Shown: positions 26,347 through 35,454, counted from the first letter of the stretch. The stretch: 64,000 nucleotides of DNA from Phenylobacterium koreense (GCF_040545335.1 NZ_JBEPLU010000003.1:248001-312000), one strand, 5' to 3'. Numbers and translations: made by a program. Notes: a model not told the origin generated them from the sequence alone.

Positions 26347-26381
26347 GCTCAGGCGGCCAGCTTCTCGGCGGCCGCCTGAGC
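26347..26381. terminator. 12-bp hairpin between convergent genes
   Basis: GCTCAGGCGGCC (26347-26358) pairs perfectly with GGCCGCCTGAGC (26370-26381), loop 11 nt. It covers the stop codon and last codons of leucine dehydrogenase and lies just past the AhpD-like stop. It could end transcription from both sides; no T-run. Confidence 0.4.
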
Positions 26382-27425
26382 GATGCGAGCCTTCGCCATC
26401 TCGTTGGCGACTTCGTGGGTCGGCCGCCCCTCGGCGATCGCACGGTCCAGCACCTCTTCCAGCGTCTGGGTCAGCTTGACCAGCTTGGCGTCGACCCAGC
26501 TCGGATCGAAGGCCTCGCCGCGCTCCAGCGCCCGGATCTCGCCGGCGACGTTGATGATCCCGCCGCCGTTGATCACGTAGTCCGGGGCGTACAGCACGCC
26601 CATTTCGAACAGCGCCCGCCCGATCTCCGGATCGGCCAACTGATTGTTGGCGCCGCCCGCGACGACCTTGGCCCGCAGTCGCGGCAGGGTCTCTTGGTTG
26701 ATCGCCCCGCCCAGGGCGCAGGGAGCGAATACGTCGGCCTCCGTGTCGAAGATCTCGCCCGGCGCGACGATCTGGGCGCCCGTGCGCTCGGCCACCGCGG
26801 CCAGCGCCGCTTCATTGACGTCGGTGAGGATCAGCTTGGCGCCGGCGGCGTGCAGCTTCTCGGCCAGAAAGCCGCCCACATGGCCTACGCCCTGGATCGC
26901 CACGGTCACGCCGTCCAGGTCGCGCTTCAGGGCGCGCCGCACCGAAAGCCGGACGCCGCGGAAGATGCCCTCGGCCGTCACCGGACTCGGGTCGCCCGAC
27001 GCGGCCGGATGGCCCTCCAGCCCGGCGACGAAGCGCGTCTGCTTGCGCGCGCTGGCCAGGTCCGACGGCGAGACCCCGACGTCCTCGGCGGTCCAGTAGC
27101 GGCCGCCCAGCGCGTCCACAGCCCGGCCGAAGGCTTCGAACAGGGCCGGCGTCTTCATGGTCCGGGAATCGCCGATGATGACCGCCTTGCCGCCGCCCAG
27201 CTCCAGGTCGGCCATGGCGTTCTTGTAGGACATCGCCCGCGACAGCCGCAGCGCGTCCTCCAGCGCCGCCTCCGCGGAGGCATATGGCCACATCCGGCAG
27301 CCGCCGGCCGCAGGGCCGCGCGCGGTCGAGTGGACGGCGATGATGGTCTTAAGGCCGGTTTTTTCGTCGAAGAACGAGTGTACGCCTTCGTGTCCCTCGA
27401 ACGCAGGAGAATCGAACAAGGTCAT
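26349..27425 (-). CDS. Leucine dehydrogenase (Glu/Leu/Phe/Val dehydrogenase family)
   Basis: 358 residues. NAD-dependent oxidative deamination of branched-chain amino acids to 2-oxo acids. Substrate-side motif G-P-A-A-G-G-C-R, catalytic Lys in L-E-L-G-G-G-K-A-V, NAD site G-V-G-H-V-G, and G-G-A-N-N-Q-L near the active site. Length and sequence fit leucine dehydrogenase rather than the longer glutamate enzymes. Single gene, convergent with AhpD. Confidence 0.9.
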   Translation of the reverse strand: MTLFDSPAFEGHEGVHSFFDEKTGLKTIIAVHSTARGPAAGGCRMWPYASAEAALEDALRLSRAMSYKNAMADLELGGGKAVIIGDSRTMKTPALFEAFGRAVDALGGRYWTAEDVGVSPSDLASARKQTRFVAGLEGHPAASGDPSPVTAEGIFRGVRLSVRRALKRDLDGVTVAIQGVGHVGGFLAEKLHAAGAKLILTDVNEAALAAVAERTGAQIVAPGEIFDTEADVFAPCALGGAINQETLPRLRAKVVAGGANNQLADPEIGRALFEMGVLYAPDYVINGGGIINVAGEIRALERGEAFDPSWVDAKLVKLTQTLEEVLDRAIAEGRPTHEVANEMAKARIAQAAAEKLAA

Positions 27426-27487
27426 GCTGCTATCACCGCCTCAAACCGGAATGACTTGCCCACGGCTCTACGCCTCGGACCTCCCAT

Positions 27488-28525
27488 TCACAAGCCCGCC
27501 TTCGCCTCCTCGCCCGCCTCTGCGGTGATTGGCGCATTCCGCTTGGTCGGCGTCGCCGGGATCGGCGGCGCTCCGGACGGCAGCGGGGCGGCGGGGTCGA
27601 GAATGAAGGAGAGCAGGTCCTGCCACACGACCGGCCCCTGCAGGTCCCGCGTCATCAGGTGCCAGCCCTTCCTGTAATAGGCGGACTTGTCGGTCGGCTT
27701 CAGGCGCGCGGCCGCCTCGAAGGACGGCTCCTCGGGGATGATCTGGTCGTTCGCGCCATAGATGTAGAGGATCGGGACCTTCACCGCCCCGACCGATCGC
27801 CAGGCCCGCTCCATTAGGCCGACCAGTCCATAGAGGGCATCCGAACGCGCGCCCCAGGTCATGAGCGGATCCTTGCCCATGCTGATCAGTTCTTCGATGT
27901 TGTCGGTCGGCTTCACCCGCCGGGTCAGCCAGCGCGGCGGCGTATAGACATGACTGCCTGTGAACCGCGCCGTCGCCCACAGCATGGTCTTGTAAGGCAG
28001 GGGCAGGTTCGACCAGCCCCAGACCGCGGGCGCCATCAACATCAGCCGGTCAGCGGCCGGCGGGCGGTCCGAGGCGAAGGCCTGGATGGCCACCGCGCCG
28101 CCCATGCTCTCCCCGGCCACGATAACCGGCGCCCCCGGGTGCCTGGCCCGGGCCAGGGCGGTCAGGGTGCGCAGGTCTTCGACCATCAGCTCGTCGCCCG
28201 CCCAGATCCCACGGCCGGGCGAGCGCCCGAACCCGCGCTGGTCGTAGGCGTAGGTCGTGACCCCATGCTCGGCCCAATAGGGCGCGGCCAGGTGGAAGGC
28301 GTTGGCGTAGTCGTTCATGCCGTGGACGGCCACCACCACCGCCACCACGTCCCCTTGCGCCGGCCAGCTCGTCAGGCCCAGCCGGGCGCCGTCGAACGAA
28401 ACGAAGCTTTCGCCTTCCATGCGAGGCCCCTGAAATCCCATCGGCGGCGCGCCGGCCTGCTGAACCATCAGCGGAGTGCACGCGCTCAACATCACGGCGG
28501 CGGATATGGCGGCCAGGCGTCTCAC
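27488..28525 (-). CDS. Alpha/beta hydrolase, lipoprotein (lysophospholipase-like)
   Basis: 345 residues. GTG 28525 gives a lipoprotein signal R-R-L-A-A-I-S-A-A-V-M-L-S-A-C (lipobox L-S-A-C). Catalytic Ser in G-E-S-M-G-G, Asp in G-A-N-D-Q-I-I, His in G-W-H-L-M; oxyanion region V-H-G-M-N-D-Y. Similar to monoacylglycerol lipase or lysophospholipase proteins. Its start overlaps the stop of the UDG-like gene (GTGA), so the pair is coupled. C-terminal tail is Pro/Glu rich. Confidence 0.88.
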   Translation of the reverse strand: MRRLAAISAAVMLSACTPLMVQQAGAPPMGFQGPRMEGESFVSFDGARLGLTSWPAQGDVVAVVVAVHGMNDYANAFHLAAPYWAEHGVTTYAYDQRGFGRSPGRGIWAGDELMVEDLRTLTALARARHPGAPVIVAGESMGGAVAIQAFASDRPPAADRLMLMAPAVWGWSNLPLPYKTMLWATARFTGSHVYTPPRWLTRRVKPTDNIEELISMGKDPLMTWGARSDALYGLVGLMERAWRSVGAVKVPILYIYGANDQIIPEEPSFEAAARLKPTDKSAYYRKGWHLMTRDLQGPVVWQDLLSFILDPAAPLPSGAPPIPATPTKRNAPITAEAGEEAKAGL

Positions 28526-29106
28526 GATCCCAAAATGCCTTTCACCCTTTCCCGAAGATAAGGTGTCACCTCCGCCTCGAACCAGGGGTTGCGCTTCAGC
28601 CAAGCCGTATTCCGCCACGAAGGATGCGGCATGGGCAGGACCGCCGGCGCATATTCCCGCCATGCCCGCACCGTCTCGGTCATGTTCGCCTTGGCCCGCG
28701 CGCCAAGCGCCCAGGCCTGGGCGTGACCGCCGACCAGCAGGGTCAGTTCCACGTTCGGCAGCTCGGCCAGCAGCCTGGTCCGCCAGAGCTGCGCGCACCT
28801 GGGCGGCGGCGGATAGTCACCGCCCTTCGGATTGGTCCCAGGGAAGCAGAAGGCCATGGCCGCAACGCCGATCTCCGGCCGGCCATAGAAGGCGGGCGCG
28901 TCGACGCCCATCCAGCCGCGCAAGCGATCGCCGGAAGGGTCGGTGAAGGGCGCGCCGCTCTCATGCACCCGCCGTCCCGGCGCCTGGCCGCAGATCAGCA
29001 AGCGGGTCTGGGCGCTCACCATGACCACCGGGCGCGGCTCATGCGGCAGTTCCCCCGCGCAGGCGCGGCACTCGGCGATCTCGGAAAGCAGCTCTTTCAG
29101 GGGCAC
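28522..29106 (-). CDS. Uracil-DNA glycosylase superfamily protein
   Basis: 194 residues. Motif 1 G-Q-A-P-G-R, later A-F-C-F-P-G-T-N-P-K-G and C-terminal P-H-P-S-W-R-N fit the UDG fold. It has C-R-A-C near the N-terminus, but I cannot point to a full four-ligand cluster. Activity may be DNA repair or something else; many members are untested. This is the second UDG-fold gene of the window. Upstream gene of a coupled pair with the lipoprotein hydrolase. Confidence 0.85.
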   Translation of the reverse strand: MPLKELLSEIAECRACAGELPHEPRPVVMVSAQTRLLICGQAPGRRVHESGAPFTDPSGDRLRGWMGVDAPAFYGRPEIGVAAMAFCFPGTNPKGGDYPPPPRCAQLWRTRLLAELPNVELTLLVGGHAQAWALGARAKANMTETVRAWREYAPAVLPMPHPSWRNTAWLKRNPWFEAEVTPYLRERVKGILGS

Positions 29107-29233
29107 GACAGCACATATAGGCGCGCAAGCCCCACCCCCGCCACTGCATCAAGCTTCGCTTTGAGCGCGGTCAATTTTTCTTCAAACAAATCGGCGTAGG
29201 TGGTCCTGGGCGAAGTACGGGGGCGTCTTCCCA

Positions 29234-30673
29234 ATGTTGAAATCGATCAAGGCGCGCATGCGCGCGTCGTGGGCTGTGGGCCTTGCCGGGGCATTGAGCG
29301 TTGCAGGGCTGAACGCTCTGCTGCTGGCGCGATTGGAGAGCTCCGTCACCGGCGACGGCGTAGAGCTCGTGGCGCTGGCCAGCCGCATCAACCTGATGGT
29401 CGGAGCGGCCATGCTGGTGGGCGTGGTGATCGGCGCCCTGTTCTTCGAACGCCTGATCGTCGGCGCGCTGGGCGAGATGACCCGCGCGGCGACCAAGCTG
29501 TCCCAGGGCGACTTCGCCGTCGTCGTGCCCGGCGCGGGCCGCCAGGACGAGATCGGCGAGATGGCCCGCTGCCTGCAGGTCTTCCGCGAGAACGGCGAGG
29601 CGCGCGCGCGCCTGGAGGCCGAGGCCGCCGAGATGCACGCCGAGGTGGATCGCAAGCTGAAGGAAACCGAAGCCGCCTTCGCCGCGGCCGGCCGCGACCA
29701 GAAGCTGGTGGTGGACGCCATGGCCCGCGAACTGGCCCGCCTGGCCCAGGGCGACCTCACCGTCCGTTTGAACGAGAGCGTCGCCGCCGAGTACTGGGCC
29801 CTGAAGGACGACTTCAACTCCGCCGTTGAGCGGTTGGCGAGCGTCGTCGGCTCCATCGCCTCGGCCGCCGATCAGATCCGCTCCGGCTCGGGTGAGATCG
29901 CCAACGCCACTGAGGACCTGTCCCGCCGCACAGAGCACCAGGCCGCGAACCTCGAAGAGACCGCCGCGGCTCTCGACCAGATCACCGTCACCGTGAAGCG
30001 CACGGCCCAGGGCGCCGACCAGGCCAACGCCGTCGTCGCCACCGCCCGCAAGGACGCCGAACTCTCCGGCGAGGTCGTGACCCAGGCCGTCTCGGCGATG
30101 GGGGAGATCGCCGAGTCCGCTGGCCGCATCAGCCAGATCATCGGGGTGATCGACGAGATCGCCTTCCAGACCAACCTGCTGGCCCTCAATGCCGGCGTCG
30201 AAGCCGCCCGCGCGGGCGAGGCTGGCCGAGGGTTCGCCGTGGTCGCCTCCGAAGTCCGGGCGCTGGCGCAGCGCTCCTCGGAGGCCGCCCGCGAGATCCG
30301 CGACCTGATCGCTCGTTCCGGCGAGCAGGTGGATCGCGGCGTGAAGCTGGTCGGCCAGACCGGCGAGGCGCTGACCGGCATCGTCGGCAAGGTCGGCGAG
30401 ATTTCCGGCCTGATCTTCGAGATCGCCGCCTCGGCCAAGGAGCAGTCCATCGGCCTTGCGGAGGTGAACAGCGCCGTGAACCAGATGGACGAGTTCACCC
30501 AGCAGAACGCCGCCATGGTCGAACAGGCGACCGCCGCGACCCAGGGCCTGACCCGTGAGGTCGGCGACCTGACCGAGCGCGTCCACCAGTTCCGCCTGGC
30601 GGACGTCGGCCCCGCCCGCGCCGCCCAGCAGCGTCTGCAACGGGTCGTCGGCGGCGGCCTGCGGGTGGTCTAG
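29234..30673 (+). CDS. Methyl-accepting chemotaxis protein
   Basis: 479 residues. TM1 about 10-30, only about 25 periplasmic residues, TM2 about 53-70, HAMP about 71-125. A second HAMP-like segment ([13 protein letters not shown]) lies about 170-225, then a long signalling coiled coil with the hairpin tip [20 protein letters not shown]. With almost no outer sensor domain it probably senses membrane state or an internal cue. Single gene; stop overlaps the convergent DUF3253 gene by 4 nt. Confidence 0.93.
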   Translation: MLKSIKARMRASWAVGLAGALSVAGLNALLLARLESSVTGDGVELVALASRINLMVGAAMLVGVVIGALFFERLIVGALGEMTRAATKLSQGDFAVVVPGAGRQDEIGEMARCLQVFRENGEARARLEAEAAEMHAEVDRKLKETEAAFAAAGRDQKLVVDAMARELARLAQGDLTVRLNESVAAEYWALKDDFNSAVERLASVVGSIASAADQIRSGSGEIANATEDLSRRTEHQAANLEETAAALDQITVTVKRTAQGADQANAVVATARKDAELSGEVVTQAVSAMGEIAESAGRISQIIGVIDEIAFQTNLLALNAGVEAARAGEAGRGFAVVASEVRALAQRSSEAAREIRDLIARSGEQVDRGVKLVGQTGEALTGIVGKVGEISGLIFEIAASAKEQSIGLAEVNSAVNQMDEFTQQNAAMVEQATAATQGLTREVGDLTERVHQFRLADVGPARAAQQRLQRVVGGGLRVV

Positions 30674-30951
30674 TCCTCGGACTGCGCCGCCGGCGGCGGC
30701 GCCTCCCCGGGCAGGGGCAGGCGCAGGCGATAGACGCCCTTGAAGTTCTCCGGGTCGGCCGGCTTGCCGTGGCGGGTCACCACGATCTTGCCCTGCCGCG
30801 CCAGTCCGCGGGCCGTGGAGCGGACATGGCCGGTCAGCCGGCGCCAGTTCTCGTTGTCGGCGGCCCGCGCCACCTCTTCAGACGACGCGGATTTGCCCGG
30901 CGCCAGGCGCCCGAGCACGTCGAGGATCACAGCTTCCATATCGACGGCCAC
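30670..30951 (-). CDS. DUF3253 family protein
   Basis: 93 residues. Winged-helix-like small protein: [22 protein letters not shown], then [14 protein letters not shown], typical of DUF3253. Function unknown; DNA or RNA binding is possible. It starts 3 nt after the acyl-CoA dehydrogenase stop, last gene of the thiolase operon. GTG 30951 or ATG 30939. Confidence 0.8.
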   Translation of the reverse strand: MAVDMEAVILDVLGRLAPGKSASSEEVARAADNENWRRLTGHVRSTARGLARQGKIVVTRHGKPADPENFKGVYRLRLPLPGEAPPPAAQSED

Positions 30952-30953
30952 GA

Positions 30954-32102
30954 TCAGCCTCCACGCTTCAGGGTTTCGCGGGCGATGACCACCTGCTGGA
31001 TCTGGCTGGTGCCTTCATAGATCCGGAAGATGCGCACATCGCGATACAGGCGTTCGATGCCGTGGTCGGCCACATAGCCGGCGCCGCCGAAGATCTGCAC
31101 CGCACGGTCGGCCACGCGGCCGACCATCTCGGAGGCGAAGTATTTGGCCGCCGCGGCCTCCATGGTCACGCTCTGGCCGGCGTCGCGCTTGCGGGCGGTC
31201 TCCATGGTCATGGCCTTGGCGACCAGGGCCTCGGTCTTGGAATCCGCGATCATCCCCTGAACTAGTTGGAAGCTCGAGATCGGCTGGCCGAACTGCTTGC
31301 GCTCGGTAGCGTAGGCCACGCAGTCGGCGATCAACCGCTCGGCCACGCCCACGCAGACCGAAGAGATGTGCAGGCGCCCGCGGTCGAGCACCTGCATGGC
31401 CACCTTGAAGCCCTCGCCCTCGGCGCCCAGGCGGTTCTCCGCTGGCACCCGGACATTGTCGAAGATTACGTCGCAGATGTGCGCGCCCTGCTGGCCCATC
31501 TTCTTCTCGGGCTTGCCGACCGACAGGCCCGGCAGGTTCCGCTCGACCAGGAAGGCCGAGACCCCGCCTCCGCCCGGCTTGGACGGATCGGTCCGCGCCA
31601 TCACCGTGAAGAGGTCGGCCTTGTTGGCGTTGGTGATGAACCGCTTCGAGCCGTTCAGCACGTAATGGTCGCCGTCGCGCACCGCCCGCGTCTGCACATT
31701 GGCGCTGTCGGAGCCCGCCTCCGGCTCGGTCAGGGCGAAGGAGGTGATGATCTCGCCCGAGGCGATGCCCGGCAGGTACCTGGCCTTCTGGGCCTCGGTC
31801 CCGAACATCACCAGGCCCTGGCTGCCGATGCCGACATTGGTGCCGAAGGCCGAGCGGAACGCCGGGCTCGTGCGGCCCAGCTCCACACCGACCAGGCACT
31901 CGTCCTCCATCGAAAGGTCCAGGCCGCCGAACGCTTCGGGGATCGAAAGACCAAAGAGGCCCAGCCCCTTCATCTCGTCGATCACCTCCTGTGGAATGGC
32001 GTCGTCCTCGGCCACCTTGGCCTCCAGCGGACGCAGGCGTTCAGTCACGAACCGGCGCACCGTGTCGATGAGCTGTTCGCGGGTTTCGAGGTCGAGGGCC
32101 AT
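30954..32102 (-). CDS. Acyl-CoA dehydrogenase
   Basis: 382 residues, FAD-dependent first step of beta-oxidation or a related acyl-CoA oxidation. Signatures A-L-T-E-P-E-A-G-S-D, Q-I-F-G-G-A-G-Y, and catalytic Glu in I-Y-E-G-T-S-Q-I-Q near the C-terminus. Chain length preference cannot be read. Operon position after thiolase and a secreted protein suggests joint regulation in acyl-CoA breakdown. Confidence 0.93.
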   Translation of the reverse strand: MALDLETREQLIDTVRRFVTERLRPLEAKVAEDDAIPQEVIDEMKGLGLFGLSIPEAFGGLDLSMEDECLVGVELGRTSPAFRSAFGTNVGIGSQGLVMFGTEAQKARYLPGIASGEIITSFALTEPEAGSDSANVQTRAVRDGDHYVLNGSKRFITNANKADLFTVMARTDPSKPGGGGVSAFLVERNLPGLSVGKPEKKMGQQGAHICDVIFDNVRVPAENRLGAEGEGFKVAMQVLDRGRLHISSVCVGVAERLIADCVAYATERKQFGQPISSFQLVQGMIADSKTEALVAKAMTMETARKRDAGQSVTMEAAAAKYFASEMVGRVADRAVQIFGGAGYVADHGIERLYRDVRIFRIYEGTSQIQQVVIARETLKRGG

Positions 32103-32113
32103 AGAAGTCTCAG

Positions 32114-32653
32114 TTACTTGCAGGTGGGGGTGTCCGCGTCGGGGGGCGCGAACTTCTGGATGGTGACGGCCACGACCGGGTCGGGCCAGGTTTCGACGTG
32201 GGTGCTTCCGGCGGGCACGGCGCAGACCGGCGCCATACGGCGCATCAATTGCCCTTGGCGGATCGCCGCGATCTCGACCTCGAAGGCCACCGGCGTGGTC
32301 AGCCCGTTCCAGACCTTCATGATCGACTGGCGCTTGGCCTGCGAGGCGTCGAGGGCGAAGGCCAGGCGGCCGGCGCCGACGCCCTTGTAGGTCTCCTCGC
32401 CCTCCGGCGCCGCCAGGCCGAGGCGGCCGGCCTGGACGTCTTCGAGCATCGGTTCGCCGCCCGGCTTCAGCCGGATGATCGCCCGCTGCTGCAACATCAC
32501 CTGCGCCTTGCCGTCCTCGACCTTGGTCTCCGGGTCCAGGCCCGCCGCCTCCAGCGCCTGGAGCATGTTGCCCGCCGGCGGCTTCGCGGCCTCCTGCGCG
32601 CTCGCGGCCGAAGCTGCGCTCAGCGCCAGGACTGCGATCACGGCGGCGCGCAT
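32114..32653 (-). CDS. Secreted protein of unknown function in thiolase operon
   Basis: 179 residues. Signal peptide about 1-19 (A-A-S-A-Q). The rest is a beta-rich domain with two Cys (in P-V-C-A-V-P and the C-terminal T-C-K). No known family. Start ATG 32653 overlaps the thiolase stop as ATGA; acyl-CoA dehydrogenase starts 11 nt after its stop. A periplasmic protein inside a beta-oxidation operon is odd. Confidence 0.75.
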   Translation of the reverse strand: MRAAVIAVLALSAASAASAQEAAKPPAGNMLQALEAAGLDPETKVEDGKAQVMLQQRAIIRLKPGGEPMLEDVQAGRLGLAAPEGEETYKGVGAGRLAFALDASQAKRQSIMKVWNGLTTPVAFEVEIAAIRQGQLMRRMAPVCAVPAGSTHVETWPDPVVAVTIQKFAPPDADTPTCK

Positions 32654-33861
32654 CAGGCGCGCGCCAGAGCCAGGGCCGAACCCTGCCCCACGCCGACGCA
32701 CATGGTGGCGAGCGCCCGCTCCCCGCCATTCTGCTTCAAGGTCCGGGCCGCGGTCAGGGCGAGCCGCGCGCCCGAGGCGCCCAGCGGGTGGCCGATGGCG
32801 ATCGCCCCGCCATTGGCGTTCACATGGGCCGCGTCGTCCGGCAGGCCCCAGGCTCGCGTGCAGGCCAGGGCCTGAGCCGCGAAGGCCTCGTTCAGCTCGA
32901 TCACGTCGAAGTCGCCGACCTTGATCCCCAGGCGCGCGGTCAGCTTCTCGACCGCCGGGATCGGCCCGACGCCCATGACCCGCGGCGCCACGCCGCCGGC
33001 CGCGCCGCCCTGGATGCGGGCCAACGGCTCCAGGCCCAGCTTCTCCACCATCTCGGCCGAGGCCAGCAGCAGGGCGGCCGCGCCGTCGTTGACGCCCGAG
33101 GCGTTGCCCGCCGTCACGGTGCCGCCCTCGCGAACGATCGGCTTGAGCGCCTGAAGGGCTTCCAGAGTCGTGTCGGGGCGCGGATGCTCGTCCTGGCCCA
33201 CCACCGTCTCGCCCTTGCGATCCTTGATGGTGACCGGCGTGATCTCGCCGTCGAAGAAGCCGGCGGCGCGAGCGGCCCCCACCCGCGCCTGGCTGCGCTG
33301 GGCGAAGGCGTCCTGGTCCTCGCGGTTGACCTGATAGTCGGCGGCCACGTTCTCGGCGGTCTCCGGCATCGCGTCCACGCCGTACTGCTTTTTCAGCGCC
33401 GGGTTCACGAAGCGCCAGCCGATGGTGGTGTCGTAGATCTCCGGCGTGCGCGAGAAGGCCGTGTCCGGCTTGGCCATCACGAAGGGCGAGCGGCTCATGC
33501 TCTCCACGCCGCCGGCCACGATCAGGTCGGCGTCGCCCGAAGCGATGGCCCGCGCGCCGGCGATCACCGCGTCCAGGCCCGAGGCGCACAGACGGTTCAC
33601 CGTCATGCCCGGCACCGTCTCCGGCATGCCGGCCAGCAGCAGGGCCATGCGCGCCACGTTGCGGTTGTCTTCGCCGGCCTGGTTAACGCAGCCATAGATG
33701 ACCTCGTCCACCCGCGCCCAGTCGAGTTTGGGAAAGGCGGCCATCAGCGCCTTGAGCGGATGGGCGGCCAGATCGTCGGCCCGCACCTTGGAGAGCGCCC
33801 CCGCATAACGGCCGATCGGCGTCCGCAGTCCGCCACACAGATATACAGTCCGGCCTTGCAT
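32653..33861 (-). CDS. pcaF: Thiolase, 3-oxoadipyl-CoA thiolase type
   Basis: 402 residues. Catalytic Cys in V-N-R-L-C-A-S-G-L, His in G-H-P-L-G-A-S-G, second Cys in M-C-V-G-V-G-Q-G. The stretch G-C-V-N-Q-A-G-E-D-N-R-N-V-A-R is typical for PcaF/PaaJ, which splits 3-oxoadipyl-CoA into succinyl-CoA and acetyl-CoA. It could also serve general beta-oxidation, as its neighbour is an acyl-CoA dehydrogenase and no other pca genes are present. First gene of the operon; a CAAAC-N4-GTTTG palindrome sits 41 nt upstream. Confidence 0.88.
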   Translation of the reverse strand: MQGRTVYLCGGLRTPIGRYAGALSKVRADDLAAHPLKALMAAFPKLDWARVDEVIYGCVNQAGEDNRNVARMALLLAGMPETVPGMTVNRLCASGLDAVIAGARAIASGDADLIVAGGVESMSRSPFVMAKPDTAFSRTPEIYDTTIGWRFVNPALKKQYGVDAMPETAENVAADYQVNREDQDAFAQRSQARVGAARAAGFFDGEITPVTIKDRKGETVVGQDEHPRPDTTLEALQALKPIVREGGTVTAGNASGVNDGAAALLLASAEMVEKLGLEPLARIQGGAAGGVAPRVMGVGPIPAVEKLTARLGIKVGDFDVIELNEAFAAQALACTRAWGLPDDAAHVNANGGAIAIGHPLGASGARLALTAARTLKQNGGERALATMCVGVGQGSALALARA

Positions 33862-33901
33862 ACTGGTTTCCCGCCGCCTAGTTCGCTGCTGATAGAGGCC
33901 G

Positions 33902-33915
33902 CAAACTAGTGTTTG
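33902..33915. promoter_or_regulatory. CAAAC-N4-GTTTG operator candidate between thiolase and PaaI genes
   Basis: CAAAC-TAGT-GTTTG at 33902-33915, between divergent thiolase and PaaI genes. The same arms and spacing occur before the SDR gene at 42639-42652. The form matches the PsrA-type TetR consensus (C/G)AAAC-N2-4-GTTT(G/C). Just downstream, CCCCC-AAAA-GGGGG (33933-33946) makes a small hairpin before PaaI. Confidence 0.55.
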
Positions 33916-33958
33916 AAGGCGCAACGAGCAAACCCCCAAAAGGGGGCCAGGGGATGGA

Positions 33959-34426
33959 ATGGACGGCGGCGAAGAGCAGGAGATCGGCGGCTGGAAGCAC
34001 CAGGTCGTCAAGGACGGCGAGTGGGCCGGATGGGTGCTTTACGGCAATGATCCGTTCGAGGATCACGCAGGCCCCTTCTACTACCGCATGGACGATGACG
34101 GCCGGCCGGTCTGCGCCATGCGCGCCGAAAAGCATCACATGAACGGCGGCGGCTTCATGCATGGCGGCGCCATCATGACCTTCGCCGACTACTGCCTGTT
34201 CGTGATCGCCCGAGACTCCCTGCAGGACAGCCGCAGCGTCACCGCGTCGTTCAACGGCGACTTCGTGGGCGCGGTGCCGCAAGGCTCGCTGGTCGAATGC
34301 CGCGGCGAGGTGGTGAAGGCCGCCCGCAGCATGGTCTTCGTCCGCGGTCTGATCACCACCGGAGGCGAGCCGGTCATGAACTTCTCGGCGATTATCAAGA
34401 AGACTCGCCCGAGGATGGCGGCATGA
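33959..34426 (+). CDS. PaaI-family hotdog thioesterase
   Basis: 155 residues. Hotdog fold: M-N-G-G-G-F-M-H-G-G-A-I-M-T-F-A-D carries the H-G-G-x-x-x-x-x-x-D-type signature of PaaI thioesterases, which hydrolyse acyl-CoA esters. AGGGG lies before ATG 33959. The stop overlaps the next start as ATGA. It faces the thiolase operon across a shared operator candidate. Confidence 0.9.
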   Translation: MDGGEEQEIGGWKHQVVKDGEWAGWVLYGNDPFEDHAGPFYYRMDDDGRPVCAMRAEKHHMNGGGFMHGGAIMTFADYCLFVIARDSLQDSRSVTASFNGDFVGAVPQGSLVECRGEVVKAARSMVFVRGLITTGGEPVMNFSAIIKKTRPRMAA

Positions 34427-34662
34427 AACTCGACGCCGCCGCGCTGAAGCGCCTGGCCCCCGCCGCCGTCATGGTGCTGCTGGCCGGCCCGATCTTCCTG
34501 TTCATGGCCGCCGACCTGATCATCTTCATGGTCATCACCCGCGGCCGGCCCGCCGCCTCCGCAGAGGTGGTGAACCTCTCCATGGAAATCGTGGTCTGCA
34601 TCTTCACCGGCCTGGTCGCTTCCTACGGGATCCGGTCGATCATGCGGACGCTGAAGGAGTAA
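34423..34662 (+). CDS. Small membrane protein coupled to thioesterase
   Basis: 79 residues with two transmembrane helices (about 13-36 and 48-68). ATG at 34423 overlaps the thioesterase stop. No known family. Likely inner membrane; role unknown. Confidence 0.7.
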   Translation: MKLDAAALKRLAPAAVMVLLAGPIFLFMAADLIIFMVITRGRPAASAEVVNLSMEIVVCIFTGLVASYGIRSIMRTLKE

Positions 34663-34678
34663 CCGCCGCCTCTCCTTG

Positions 34679-34821
34679 AGTGTCATCCCGGTTTCGGTCG
34701 CAGACCGAGGACCGGGGCCCATGAACACCGGATACTGCGGGACTGCGCGTCGGAGCCCGACCTCCGTCTCACGGCGCGAATGGGTCCCGGCCTTCCGCTT
34801 CGCTTCAGCCGGGATGACACT
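34679..34821. repeat. MITE-like element bounded by 13-bp inverted repeats
   Basis: AGTGTCATCCCGG (34679-34691) is the perfect inverse of CCGGGATGACACT (34809-34821). Inside, GGGGCCCAT (about 34713-34721) and ATGGGTCCC (34780-34788) make a second, nested near-match pair. The whole piece can fold into one long hairpin between convergent genes. No coding potential. The form is that of dispersed palindromic elements in proteobacterial intergenic DNA. Confidence 0.6.
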
Positions 34822-34833
34822 TCGGGGATGGCG

Positions 34834-35454
34834 TCAGCTCATCCCCGCCTTCGCCGCGGGCCGCTCCCGCATCGCCTGCATCCAGCGGCCCAGGTGGGTC
34901 ATTTCCTCCGGCATCGGCAGCTTGATCATCCGGGTGAAGTCGATGCCGATGAAGGCGACGATGTCGGCGATGGTCAGGCGCTCTCCACCCAGCCACTCGC
35001 TCTGCGCCAGCCGCCGGTCCAGCACCCTCAGGCCGCGCAGACCCATATCCCTGTTGTAATCGGCCACCGGCGGATTCTGCGTCTCCAGGGCCGCCAGGGC
35101 CGGATGGGTGTGACGCACCGCCAGCATGAAAGGCGTGGCCACCAGCATCTCGGCCCGGCGCATCCACATCTCGATCACCGCCGTCTCGTGGACGTCGCCG
35201 CCGAACAGGTTCGGCTCCGGATAGATGCTCTCCAGATAGCGGCAGATGGCGATGGATTCGGTGATGGTCACGCCGTCGTCCATCTCCAGGGCCGGGACGT
35301 TCGGCAGGCCCGCCTTCTCCAGGTAATCCGCCTGCTTGTGCTCGCCCTGGATCAGGTTGAGGGCGACGACCTCGATGTCGTCGATCCCCTTCTCGGCCAT
35401 CACCCAGCGCACCCGGCGCGGGTTCGGGGCGATCGGCGTATCGTAGAGCTTCAT
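34834..35454 (-). CDS. Glutathione S-transferase
   Basis: 206 residues. Thioredoxin-like N-terminal domain (K-L-Y-D-T-P-I-A-P-N-P-R-R-V, then V-P-A-L and E-S-x-A-I-C-R-Y) and an all-alpha C-terminal domain with L-T-I-A-D-I. Substrate unknown. GGAGGAG before ATG 35454. 36 nt upstream lies the end of the CNT transporter on the same strand, so co-transcription is possible. Confidence 0.92.
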   Translation of the reverse strand: MKLYDTPIAPNPRRVRWVMAEKGIDDIEVVALNLIQGEHKQADYLEKAGLPNVPALEMDDGVTITESIAICRYLESIYPEPNLFGGDVHETAVIEMWMRRAEMLVATPFMLAVRHTHPALAALETQNPPVADYNRDMGLRGLRVLDRRLAQSEWLGGERLTIADIVAFIGIDFTRMIKLPMPEEMTHLGRWMQAMRERPAAKAGMS

